In this document: in pieces, positions 50,952 through 59,711 of the stretch
How positions within the stretch are numbered: the stretch's first letter is position 1
How the letters are laid out: each line of letters opens with the position of its first letter
From: Nitrosopumilus cobalaminigenes
GTDB lineage: Archaea; Thermoproteota; Nitrososphaeria; Nitrososphaerales; Nitrosopumilaceae
Reading direction: 5' to 3'
DNA length: 64,000 nt
Assembly: GCF_013407145.1 (NCBI RefSeq)
Contig: NZ_CP026993.1
Location: 372,001-436,000, forward strand
Notes under the pieces: generated by a model
Database searches by the model: none
What the model saw: the letters and a program-made list of their open reading frames with translations, nothing else
Told to the model about the DNA's origin: nothing
Position numbers and translations under genes: made by a program

Positions 50952-51731
50952 TTGTCTACTGATGAATTACCAAATGATGAACAAACTGAAAATTTCAAAA
51001 TCCTTGCAACTGATGATGAAAAAATAAAGTCATTTGGAGAGATTTTTACTAATGATTCTAGTCGTGAAATTCTCCAATTATTGTTTAATGAGGAGTTAAC
51101 AGCTACTCAAATTGCTCAAAAAAGTGGAGTGTCTCTTCAATTAGTCAAATACCATCTTAACAAACTACAAGATCTTGGTGTTGTAAAAATATCAAAGATA
51201 GAAAAAAATTCAAAATCTCAGGATATGAAAATTTACACAGCTTCAAAGTTTAGTATTGTTATTGTTCCTCCTAAACTTTCTGAAAAAACTAAAGAAAGCA
51301 AACTTTTAGTTCGTTCTTTTAGACACATCTACAAAATTGCAGGTCTAGGAATTGCAACAGGTCTTTCAGGATTATTTTCATTATCTCAAATTAATCAAGA
51401 AAAACAAATTCCGATAACTGAGACCATGTCAAATAGAGGTGTCTCATCTATTGAGGAATCTCAAAAGTCTGTACCGTCTCAGTTCCTTGCTGCTGATGAA
51501 TTAGTTGCGTCACCTACTGCATCTGCTCCGATGGTTGCTGAATCTGATCCTCAAATGGCTTTGGATGCCTTTGAAAGTCATGAAGAGGAATCTTTGAAAA
51601 TTACTGAGAATGTGTTATCTTCAAATGAATTAATTACAACTGATCTATTCTTCCCCTTTGTAATTATTACTTCTGTTCTTGGTGGGTTAACTATTTACTA
51701 TTTGTATAAATTTTTTAAAAAACCAAATTAA
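50952..51731 (+). CDS. membrane-anchored HTH transcription regulator
   Basis: The 259-residue protein has an N-terminal ArsR-like winged helix (about residues 30-95: SREILQLLFNEELTATQIAQ, then GVSLQLVKYHLNKLQDLG). Two TM segments (about 132-148 and 235-252) flank an extracytoplasmic loop of about 85 residues rich in Ser, Ala and Glu. It looks like a one-component regulator that senses something outside and binds DNA inside. The start is TTG at 50952. It is divergent from the beta-propeller gene and so may control it. Confidence 0.78.
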   Translation: MSTDELPNDEQTENFKILATDDEKIKSFGEIFTNDSSREILQLLFNEELTATQIAQKSGVSLQLVKYHLNKLQDLGVVKISKIEKNSKSQDMKIYTASKFSIVIVPPKLSEKTKESKLLVRSFRHIYKIAGLGIATGLSGLFSLSQINQEKQIPITETMSNRGVSSIEESQKSVPSQFLAADELVASPTASAPMVAESDPQMALDAFESHEEESLKITENVLSSNELITTDLFFPFVIITSVLGGLTIYYLYKFFKKPN

Positions 51732-52045
51732 TTCAACGTTACTTCTATGGTAACTCTTTTCTCATTGGCTCTTTCTTCACCTGGATATTTTAACAATGAA
51801 ATTTTTTTATCAAGTTCTTCATCTTGAACTAGTTGAGCTTTACCTGTGAATATTTTCTCATTATATTCAATTTTTACATCCGAATTTGATAATGCATTCT
51901 GAAACCAATCTCCATCTGGTTTGTGTCTTGAAAAATAGATTTTACCATTATAATTCACTGCTCTGAGCATCACTGAATGTTCTTTTCCTGTTTTCCTGCC
52001 CTTTGTTGTTAGGATTGGCCTGAAGCGCTCTTCCTTAATTTCCAT
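51728..52045 (-). CDS. deazaflavin-dependent oxidoreductase-like (DUF385/DDN family) protein
   Basis: The 105-residue protein has the LTTKGRKTGKEHSVMLRAV and YFSRHKPDGDWFQNAL segments typical of F420H2-dependent nitroreductase-like proteins of the split beta-barrel fold. It is shorter than most of the family. An F420 partner is consistent with CofE at 10402. Its substrate is unknown. It overlaps the convergent HTH gene by 4 bp. Confidence 0.7.
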   Translation of the reverse strand: MEIKEERFRPILTTKGRKTGKEHSVMLRAVNYNGKIYFSRHKPDGDWFQNALSNSDVKIEYNEKIFTGKAQLVQDEELDKKISLLKYPGEERANEKRVTIEVTLN

Positions 52046-52133
52046 GCGTAAATTCTTTCTGTCAAGTAATTTAACCCCATTGATAGGAATTTCTGATATT
52101 CGATATGATAAGCAAATCTGTTGATTAGGCTAC

Positions 52134-52586
52134 ATGTCCGTAAAACTTGAAGGAATGCCAAACAATTTGGCAACTGCAGATACATTTACTGGAAAAAAAG
52201 TCATTGACAGAGAAGGAATCCGATATGGTAAAGTCAAACACATTCACATTAACCAAGATACCTTGGCTGTAAATGGCGTAACAATTCATCAAGGATTTAG
52301 AAGAGACTATTTTCTATCTGATGACTATATTGACAAGTTTTCAGAAGAAACTTTGCTTCTTAGTAGACCTCCGGTAAGAATTGGAATTCCTGTAACTGAT
52401 ATTGACAGCCATAAAATTGGTAAAGTAAAACGATTGCACAGAAATTCTGAAACTGACGAATTGGAAACAATTGAGGTCAGTGATGGTTTAATGCATTCTA
52501 AAACCTTATCCAAATCTGAAATTTGGGGAGTGGGAGAAAAAGTCATTCTGAGAATGACTAAAGAAGAATTCAAGAAACTTGAATAA
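52134..52586 (+). CDS. PRC-barrel domain protein
   Basis: The 150-residue protein has two PRC-barrel-like halves. The first begins TADTFTGKKVIDREGIRYGK (about residues 15-34), and the second VRIGIPVTDIDSHKIGKVKR (about 81-100). PRC-barrels occur in RNA-processing factors and in photosynthetic reaction-centre H subunits. Here no partner is indicated. Start is ATG at 52134. Confidence 0.75.
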   Translation: MSVKLEGMPNNLATADTFTGKKVIDREGIRYGKVKHIHINQDTLAVNGVTIHQGFRRDYFLSDDYIDKFSEETLLLSRPPVRIGIPVTDIDSHKIGKVKRLHRNSETDELETIEVSDGLMHSKTLSKSEIWGVGEKVILRMTKEEFKKLE

Positions 52587-52623
52587 TTTCTTTTAATTTT
52601 CTTTTTTCAAAATACCTTTTTGA

Positions 52624-52722
52624 TTAATCTGATTTTTTAGTACAGATTTCACATACAGGAATTCCTTCTTGAACTGTTACTTCCACATTCGATGAGTGAC
52701 ATTTTTGACATAATCCTTTCAT
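52624..52722 (-). CDS. 32-residue zinc-ribbon micro-protein
   Basis: The peptide (starting MKGLCQKCHSSNVEVTVQEG) has CQKCH (residues 5-9) and CEIC (24-27), a compact zinc ribbon. Start is ATG at 52722. It is divergent from the ABC transporter genes and convergent with the PRC-barrel gene. Confidence 0.6.
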   Translation of the reverse strand: MKGLCQKCHSSNVEVTVQEGIPVCEICTKKSD

Positions 52723-52793
52723 GGTTTAAATTCTCTATTTGGTCTTTAAATTTTTTATGAGGATCGACTGGAATGATCCTTAGCAATTTATAA

Positions 52794-53813
52794 TTGACAA
52801 CTGCGATCAATGTATTGTATTCCATTGAGACTAAATCTCTAACAAAATCATTTGGAGATGTAATTGCAGTAAATGATATTTCTTTCACTGTAGAAAAGGG
52901 TGAGATTTTTGGTTTCTTAGGACCAAATGGTGCTGGTAAAAGTACTACTATGATGATTCTTACTACTTTACTAAAACCAACATCTGGCGAAGCTTTAATC
53001 TCTGGATTTGATGTAACTGCAAATCCTAAACAAGTTAGAGAAAATATTGGATATGTTCAACAAGAATCCACAGTTGATGAATATCTAACTGGACGAGAAA
53101 ATCTAATACTCCAAGCAAAATTAAACCATATTCCAAAAAATGAAATAAAAAAAAGAATTGATGATGTTTTAGAATTAATTGAACTAGTTGACAAACAAGA
53201 CCAGGCTGTTGTCACCTATTCAGGTGGAATGAGGAAAAGATTGGATATTGCAGGTGGATTACTTCACCGGCCCAAAGTTTTGTTCCTTGATGAGCCTACA
53301 GTGGGATTAGATATCCAAACTCGGAGAAAAATCTGGGAGTATATCAAAAAAATTCACACTGAATTTGACATGACTATTTTTGTCTCAACACATTACATGG
53401 AGGAGGCAGATCAATTATGTGACAGGGTAGGAATTATTGATGGTGGCAAAATTCAAGTGATTGATTCTCCACAAAAGATGAAAAACGCAATGGGAAATGA
53501 AGTGATTTCTATTGTTATTGATGAAGGTGAAAATAGAAACTCTTTCTTGACTGAGATTAAAAAAATTGAATTTATAACAAAAATTAATGAAGATGGTTCT
53601 AAACTAACTTTGTTTGCATCAAATGGTACTGAAGTAATTCCAAAAATATTTCAAATATCTGCAGAACTTGGAATTAAAATTAAATCAATTTCATTAACCC
53701 AACCCACGCTCGATGATGTTTTCATTTCTTATACTGGACATGAGATTAAAGGGGATGAATCTGGATTTAATCGAAAACGTGAACATGCAAAGATGAAGAG
53801 GTTGAGAGCATGA
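52794..53813 (+). CDS. ABC transporter ATP-binding protein (DrrA/Nat type)
   Basis: The 339-residue protein has the Walker A motif FLGPNGAGKSTT (about residues 41-52), an LSGGQ-like YSGGMRKRL (about 142), Walker B VLFLDEPTVGLDIQTR (about 161), and the H-loop STHYMEEADQ. The C-terminal region of about 100 residues resembles the DrrA/daunorubicin-resistance type. It forms an exporter with the next gene. There is no ATG at the start: TTG at 52794 or 52815. Confidence 0.87.
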   Translation: MTTAINVLYSIETKSLTKSFGDVIAVNDISFTVEKGEIFGFLGPNGAGKSTTMMILTTLLKPTSGEALISGFDVTANPKQVRENIGYVQQESTVDEYLTGRENLILQAKLNHIPKNEIKKRIDDVLELIELVDKQDQAVVTYSGGMRKRLDIAGGLLHRPKVLFLDEPTVGLDIQTRRKIWEYIKKIHTEFDMTIFVSTHYMEEADQLCDRVGIIDGGKIQVIDSPQKMKNAMGNEVISIVIDEGENRNSFLTEIKKIEFITKINEDGSKLTLFASNGTEVIPKIFQISAELGIKIKSISLTQPTLDDVFISYTGHEIKGDESGFNRKREHAKMKRLRA

Positions 53814-54595
53814 ATACTGTTCTTTATGATACATATACAATTTTTTGGAGAGAACTTAAGAGATACAAAAAATCTCGCAGTGGTGTCTTAATTAGATTAA
53901 TTCAACCTGCAATTTGGATTATAGTAATTGGAAATACTTTTTCTGGAACTCAACCATTAATTCAATCAGTTGGGTTTGAAGGTGAGTATATTGAATTTAT
54001 GGCACCTGGTGTCATAATTCTCACTGCAATTTTTACAAGTATTTTTGGCGGTGTGAATACTTTGTGGGATCGACGGTATGGCTTTATGAACAAAGCTTTG
54101 TCTTCTCCTATTTCGCGTTCTGCAATTGCATTAGGAAAGATGGCAGCAATTTCATTAATTGCAGCGTTACAAGCTAGCTTGATTTTAGGAATTGCTCTAG
54201 CTATTGGTGTTAACTTTCCAAATCCTATAATGATTGCACCAATTATGGCAATTGTCATTTTGTTTTCATTGGGATTCTCTGGAATTTCAGTAATGATTGC
54301 CGCAACTGCAAAGTCTCAAGAAACTTTTTGGGGCATGATTAATTTCCTTGGGATGCCGTTGTTTATGCTCAGTCCTGCATTATTCCCATTAGAGTTACTT
54401 CCAGATTGGCTTGCCGTGATTGCAAAACTAAATCCTGTCACTTACACCGTCTTGTTGGTTAGAGAGTTAATGACAGGTGTTTCAGAAGGTGGAATCCCCA
54501 TTATTTTGAGCCTAGGAATTTTAGTAGCCTTTGTAGTTGCAATGATTGCACTTGCAAGCTATGTGTTTACACGTGAAGTAAACAAACCATTTTGA
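53810..54595 (+). CDS. ABC-2 type transporter permease
   Basis: The 261-residue protein has six TM helices and the ABC-2 signature region near residues 140-180. An amphipathic N-terminal IYRxLK-like segment (FWRELKRYKKSRSG) precedes the first TM. It overlaps the ATPase gene by 4 bp, so they form one exporter. The substrate, possibly a drug, lipid or polysaccharide, is unknown. Confidence 0.87.
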   Translation: MNTVLYDTYTIFWRELKRYKKSRSGVLIRLIQPAIWIIVIGNTFSGTQPLIQSVGFEGEYIEFMAPGVIILTAIFTSIFGGVNTLWDRRYGFMNKALSSPISRSAIALGKMAAISLIAALQASLILGIALAIGVNFPNPIMIAPIMAIVILFSLGFSGISVMIAATAKSQETFWGMINFLGMPLFMLSPALFPLELLPDWLAVIAKLNPVTYTVLLVRELMTGVSEGGIPIILSLGILVAFVVAMIALASYVFTREVNKPF

Positions 54596-54636
54596 GATAA
54601 AATTGACAATAATTGTAACATTAGCTAACTCTGGTT

Positions 54637-56232
54637 ATGTTTCTCAAATTTTGTCATAACTCATTGTTGAAACTCTCAATTACAATTATGACTATTTCTG
54701 TTCTTTTGTTAGCCACATCATTTAGTCAAACTTCATTTGGATTTGGAGATTATGATTATCTAACAGAATGGGGCTCCTTTGGAATTGTAGATGCTGGACA
54801 TTTCTCACATCCTCAATTCATTGCAGTTGGTGAAGATGGTAGTATCTATGTAAGTGATTTAGGTAACAAACGTGTTCAAAAATTCACAAGTGAAGGACAA
54901 TATCTAACAGAATGGGGAAAAAGTGGTAAACTTGCAGGAGAATTCCACTATCCGTCTGGAATTGCAGTATCTGGGGATTCTGTTTTTGTAGCTGACCGTG
55001 ATCTTAATCGAATTCAAAAATTTACCACTGATGGAGAATTTGTTTCTCAATGGGGTGGAAAAGGAATCTATGAAGGACAATTTTATTTTCCAAATGGAAT
55101 TGCAGTAAATAATGGAACTGTATATGTTGTAGATACAGGTAACCAAAGAATTCAAACATTTACAACCGATGGTGATTTTATCTCTTCATTTGGCTCTAGT
55201 GGATTAAGTGAGGGTCATTTCTTGACTGCAGTTGGAATTGATATTGATGATAATGGCAATGTCTACATTACTGATAAAGGAAATAGCAAAGTTGAAAAAT
55301 TTGATGCAGCAGGAAATTTCTTACAGTCATTATCATTCCACTCTTCAAATTATGCCTTTACTCCTGAAGCAATTGCAGTTGATCCAACTGGAGGAATGTT
55401 TATTGTAAATTCTGCAAATGATAGAATTCTGCATTTGTCCCAAGATTCTGGTTTGAAATTAAATATTTTTGATCAGGTGGGACCATACACTGATTCATTT
55501 GAAATAATTACTGATATTGCAATTGGAATCAATGGTGAATTACTAGTTGTGGACTCTGCAAAACATAACATCAAATCATTTGAGACTTCCTTTTACACCG
55601 AACCAGTAATTGTTGATTTTGTTCCAACTGTGGAAGTAGTTGAGGGAATAATTGACGACAAGACAAAACCTGTCATCGTTGCCCCTATCTCATTAGAAGT
55701 TGAAGCCGCTGATTATCTAACTATGGTATCATATGGAAATGCCACTGCTACTGATGAAAATGGAATAAAAGCTCTAATCAATAATGCACCTGATGCATTT
55801 ACTCCTGGTGTTACTACTATCATTTGGATAGCTTTTGATCCAGTTGGTTATTCTTCAAGTGCTTATCAAACAATTACTGTAAACACCTGTGGGCAAGCAT
55901 ATTCTGATTATAATCTCATTGAAGGAACTGAAGGTGACGATGTTATCCAAGGAACTGATGGAAATGATTTGATCTTTGGATTGGCAGGAAATGATCTAAT
56001 CTCTGGAGGATTGGGAGATGACTGCATATTTGGTGGTCATGGTGATGATATTGTGTCTGGCGGAGATGGAGATGATACTATTAGGGGAAATTCTGGCCAT
56101 GATGTGTTGAAGGGTCAGTCAGGAATTGATGTAATTTATGCCAATTCTGGTTCTGACGTTATTGATGGCGGTGCAAATTCTGATAGATGTTACATTGATT
56201 CAGAAAAAGATCTTTTGTTGAATTGTGAATAA
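54637..56232 (+). CDS. secreted NHL-repeat protein with HYR-like and RTX calcium-binding repeats
   Basis: The 531-residue protein has a signal peptide (about residues 1-35) and six or so NHL beta-propeller repeats (for instance IYVSDLGNKRVQKFTSEGQ and VYVVDTGNQRIQTFTTDG, residues about 40-320). An HYR-like segment (about 345-415) and C-terminal RTX nonapeptide repeats (GGxGxDxxx; about 428-515) follow. RTX repeats bind Ca2+ and are typical of bacterial secreted proteins. It probably acts on the cell surface. It follows the ABC exporter by 41 bp. Confidence 0.8.
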   Translation: MFLKFCHNSLLKLSITIMTISVLLLATSFSQTSFGFGDYDYLTEWGSFGIVDAGHFSHPQFIAVGEDGSIYVSDLGNKRVQKFTSEGQYLTEWGKSGKLAGEFHYPSGIAVSGDSVFVADRDLNRIQKFTTDGEFVSQWGGKGIYEGQFYFPNGIAVNNGTVYVVDTGNQRIQTFTTDGDFISSFGSSGLSEGHFLTAVGIDIDDNGNVYITDKGNSKVEKFDAAGNFLQSLSFHSSNYAFTPEAIAVDPTGGMFIVNSANDRILHLSQDSGLKLNIFDQVGPYTDSFEIITDIAIGINGELLVVDSAKHNIKSFETSFYTEPVIVDFVPTVEVVEGIIDDKTKPVIVAPISLEVEAADYLTMVSYGNATATDENGIKALINNAPDAFTPGVTTIIWIAFDPVGYSSSAYQTITVNTCGQAYSDYNLIEGTEGDDVIQGTDGNDLIFGLAGNDLISGGLGDDCIFGGHGDDIVSGGDGDDTIRGNSGHDVLKGQSGIDVIYANSGSDVIDGGANSDRCYIDSEKDLLLNCE

Positions 56233-56326
56233 TCCTTTTTTAGAATACTCTTTTGTTATACCCCTATATTCTCAATATAGAAAACGTTGTTTTTGTTTAT
56301 AGTGTAAGAATACTTTTTCTTTTTTA

Positions 56327-57922
56327 ATGACTACCAAAAACATTCTGTTAACAACAACATTGAGTTTATTTGCAATTCTTTCAATTGCAATGATTCCAAA
56401 CTATGAGGCATTTGCAGAGGAAGAAAAATCTGGATATAAGATGGCTGAGAATGTCAAAGCCGTTATGACTTTTACGTTTAGAGACGGAGTAGAAATACAC
56501 GAGTTCCCATCTTTTTCAATGACTACTGATTTTGTCTCAAATACTGGAACAACATTTGAAGTAAAAGGAGTAATTGGTGAGTCTCCTCACTTACACAAAG
56601 CACTAGATGAGTCTTACAAGTATAGATTGATGATTGATAGTGCAAATGGAAGTTGGGATTATGATTATCGTTATTTTGATGTAGATGTGGATTTCTTAAG
56701 AGATGACATTGTCTTTAGTTCCATTGGATACTATAACTGTGAAATTTTAGCCTATTCTGCTGAGACGTTGAATTCTGGTGATTTTGAAAGTTACACTTCT
56801 TCTAAATCTGGATTTGCAATAGTTGATGATATTGAATTCAGATGTGGAGGTCTAAACTCAAACAATCCTGTAGATTTATCTATGTATGAAGGAACTTTTA
56901 CTGATTATGCAACAGTTCCGTTAGATTACACATTTGCTGAAGATGTAAGAACTATTGTTACATTTGACTTTGAAAATGGACAAGAACGAATCGAATATCA
57001 TGGATTCTACATCAATTCAGGATTTGGAGAAACCGATGATGCAGGTCCTGAATTTTCAGTAGAGCGTACTCTTGATTTCTTCCCACTATTAGGTAAAGAA
57101 ATTGACACTGCTAGGAAAACTTCTGCTCTTCCAACATCTTACAATTCTGATTTTAATGCTAAAGTAGAATTTGTAAATGGAAAATCTATAAGAACAATTG
57201 ATTATACTGATTGTAGAATTAATGGTGCAGATATAGAAACAAAATCTGACAAGGAAGAAAGCTTTACTGGTAAATCTGGATTTGCAATTGTTCAAAACAT
57301 CGACTTTGCATGTGCCGGAATTGACACTACCAATACTGGCTATGGTCAGATGGCTGGAACCACTAAAGTTTGGAAAACCACTATGACTGAAAGCATTGCT
57401 CCTATTCATGAATATAATATGGGTCAAGGCGCAACAGCAAAGGTCATATTCACATATCGTGATGGGGTTGAAATAATTAACTTCCCAATCTTTGATCAAC
57501 ACAATGTTCTAGATAGATCATATCCAACATTTACTCTGGAAGGAATTGTGGGTGATTTTCCAATGCTCTATCAAAGAGTAGATGAGAATCTTTCAATTCA
57601 AAGCGTTCAAGGTTCAAACTATGTTGAAAACTTTGATGTTGATGTAAATCTCATGTATGGTGAAGAAACTGCTCGAGTATACAATTACTCTGGTTGTCGT
57701 GTAACAGATTATGAAATAAACTCTGCAATGAACAAAGAAGAAACTTACATCAAGGGTAAATTTGCCTTTGAGAATACTTTTGACTTTGAATGCAAAGGTT
57801 ACACACCAAATAGTCCTGTATATGATGCAATGTTTGATACTACAACATATGCAAAAACCCTAAACACCGGTGATCTTAGAAACACCGATAGTTGGGGCCC
57901 TGGATTTACAGTACAAGAGTAA
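56327..57922 (+). CDS. secreted protein with three repeats of an unknown domain
   Basis: The 531-residue protein has a signal peptide (about 1-30, NYEAFAEEE after cleavage) and three tandem domains of about 155 residues. Each has a core of FxFxxGxExxxF, then a TFEV-type segment, a DVDV-like segment, a YxxC, and a FAxxxxxxFxC segment with conserved Cys pairs. No catalytic motif is evident. Its upstream gap from the RTX protein is 94 bp. Confidence 0.7.
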   Translation: MTTKNILLTTTLSLFAILSIAMIPNYEAFAEEEKSGYKMAENVKAVMTFTFRDGVEIHEFPSFSMTTDFVSNTGTTFEVKGVIGESPHLHKALDESYKYRLMIDSANGSWDYDYRYFDVDVDFLRDDIVFSSIGYYNCEILAYSAETLNSGDFESYTSSKSGFAIVDDIEFRCGGLNSNNPVDLSMYEGTFTDYATVPLDYTFAEDVRTIVTFDFENGQERIEYHGFYINSGFGETDDAGPEFSVERTLDFFPLLGKEIDTARKTSALPTSYNSDFNAKVEFVNGKSIRTIDYTDCRINGADIETKSDKEESFTGKSGFAIVQNIDFACAGIDTTNTGYGQMAGTTKVWKTTMTESIAPIHEYNMGQGATAKVIFTYRDGVEIINFPIFDQHNVLDRSYPTFTLEGIVGDFPMLYQRVDENLSIQSVQGSNYVENFDVDVNLMYGEETARVYNYSGCRVTDYEINSAMNKEETYIKGKFAFENTFDFECKGYTPNSPVYDAMFDTTTYAKTLNTGDLRNTDSWGPGFTVQE

Positions 57923-57984
57923 ACACTCTTTTTTCTTATTTTATTTTTTTAATGCGATCAAATTTGATTATGTATTTTGATCAT

Positions 57985-58017
57985 GTAACTATATAGAACA
58001 ATAGACTATATGTTCAC
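57985..58017. promoter_or_regulatory. imperfect 12-bp-arm dyad upstream of the phosphate genes
   Basis: GTAACTATATAG (57985-57996) and CTATATGTTCAC (58006-58017) match as inverted repeats at 10 of 12 positions around a 9-nt centre. The left arm contains a TATA-like sequence. It ends 33 bp before the PhoU-like gene, so it may be the binding site of a phosphate-responsive regulator. Confidence 0.4.
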
Positions 58018-58050
58018 TAGCCTTATCTCCAAATTCACCTCCAATCAATC

Positions 58051-58680
58051 ATGGGACAATGGTTATCTTGGATAAAATCCAATGAAAAAGAACTCTTAAC
58101 AATTCTTGATAATTTAGCAAAAAAAGCAGTTGAAACCTCTGAGGCCGTAGTGGTTTTATTTGAACATCTTGATAATTTAGAACAAGTTCAAAAAATTCAT
58201 CGACTTGAAACGGAGGCTGATGTTTTAACTAGAGACATATTTTCTGAACTAAATAAAACCTTCATCACTCCTCTGGATCGTGAGGATATGCAAAGAATTG
58301 CATCAAAAATAGATGATGTAATTGATTTCATGGATGGAATTGCAGCCAGAGTATACAGTTACAAAATCACTACTCCTCCAGCATACACTCAACAGATGGC
58401 TGAGGAATTGGTCAAAGCTACAAAAGAAGTACAATACATGATTTCAAAACTACAGAATATGAAAAATTCAAAAGATATGATTGAACATTGCAGAAATACT
58501 GGTGATATTGAGCATACTGTTGATGACTTGTATAGAGAAGCAATCAAAGAACTTTTTGAAAGTGATGATGCGATTAAAATCATCAAACTAAAAGATATCT
58601 ACGAAACAATGGAGACAGCATCTGATAGATGTGTTGATGTTGCAGATGTCATCGAAGATATAGTTCTAAAATATACATGA
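58051..58680 (+). CDS. PhoU-like DUF47 protein
   Basis: The 209-residue all-helical protein belongs to the DUF47/PhoU-like family often paired with PiT transporters. Conserved segments include ETEADVLTRDIFSELNKTFI near residue 51 and PLDREDMQRIASKIDDVIDF near 73. It is presumed to regulate phosphate uptake through the permease 9 bp downstream. Coiled-coil helices dominate, without TM segments. Confidence 0.88.
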   Translation: MGQWLSWIKSNEKELLTILDNLAKKAVETSEAVVVLFEHLDNLEQVQKIHRLETEADVLTRDIFSELNKTFITPLDREDMQRIASKIDDVIDFMDGIAARVYSYKITTPPAYTQQMAEELVKATKEVQYMISKLQNMKNSKDMIEHCRNTGDIEHTVDDLYREAIKELFESDDAIKIIKLKDIYETMETASDRCVDVADVIEDIVLKYT

Positions 58681-58689
58681 GATGATTAA

Positions 58690-59676
58690 ATGTTAGAAGT
58701 AGCAATAGGTGCCATTATTGTAGCATTAATCTTTGATTTTGTAAATGGATTTAATGATTCTGCAAATTCTGTTGCTACTGTAATTGGAACACGTGTTCTA
58801 AAACCAATACATGCTGTAGGTCTATCTGCAGCAATGAATTTCATTGGCCCATTCGTTTTCGGTGTTGCTGTAGCAGCAACTATTGCAAAAGGAATTGTCA
58901 GTCCTGATGATATTACAGTGTATATGATTGTAGGTGGTCTGGCAGGTGCAATTGGATGGAGTACTTTGTGTACCTATTTTGGATTACCAATTTCAAACAG
59001 TCATTCTTTAGTTGGAGGAATAATGGGTGCTGGTATTGCAGGATTAGGATTTGAAAAATTAGTATATGGTGGTTTAACCAAAGTTTTTGCAGGAATAGTT
59101 ATTGCTCCAATTGGTGGAATTATTTTTGGTCTTCTAGTAACAACTTTGATTATTACAATATTTGCAAGTCGTAAACCTGGACCTGTAAACAAAACATTTG
59201 GTAGATTACAAATTATTTCATCAGCTTGGTTTGCCTTAACTCATGGTGCAAATGATGGACAAAAAACAATGGGAATTATCGTTTTGATTTTGTTTTCAGC
59301 AGGATTGGTTCCAGATCTTGAAATGCCCCTATGGGTAATCTTTGCAGCCGCAACTGCCATGGGTCTTGGTACTTTCTTTGGTGGTTACAAAGTTATCAAA
59401 ACTCTTGGAGTTAAAATCACAAGACTCAAACCATATCAAGGATTTGCTGCTGAAACAAGTGGTGGATTGATGTTGGCAATATTTGCAGTATTTGGCATTC
59501 CTGCAAGTACTACGCACGCAATTACAGGCACCATTATGGGCTCAGGTGCTGCAAGAAGAAAACGTGCTGTTCGCTGGAAAGTTAGTCGACAAATCGTATT
59601 TTCATGGATAATCACAATCCCCGGTGCAGCCGCTATGGGCATTGGTTTTACTTATCTGATTCATCTGTTTGTTTAA
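58690..59676 (+). CDS. pit: PiT-family inorganic phosphate transporter
   Basis: The 328-residue membrane protein has the duplicated PiT signatures: GFNDSANSVATVIGTRVL near residue 21 and THGANDGQKTMGII near 187, with about ten TM helices. It couples phosphate to H+ or Na+. It lies 9 bp after the PhoU-like gene. By family, Pit transporters carry metal-phosphate, and a role with arsenate is also possible. Confidence 0.9.
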   Translation: MLEVAIGAIIVALIFDFVNGFNDSANSVATVIGTRVLKPIHAVGLSAAMNFIGPFVFGVAVAATIAKGIVSPDDITVYMIVGGLAGAIGWSTLCTYFGLPISNSHSLVGGIMGAGIAGLGFEKLVYGGLTKVFAGIVIAPIGGIIFGLLVTTLIITIFASRKPGPVNKTFGRLQIISSAWFALTHGANDGQKTMGIIVLILFSAGLVPDLEMPLWVIFAAATAMGLGTFFGGYKVIKTLGVKITRLKPYQGFAAETSGGLMLAIFAVFGIPASTTHAITGTIMGSGAARRKRAVRWKVSRQIVFSWIITIPGAAAMGIGFTYLIHLFV

Positions 59677-59711
59677 TTTTTATTTCAGCAAAAATTTTTT
59701 GAAATATTCAA

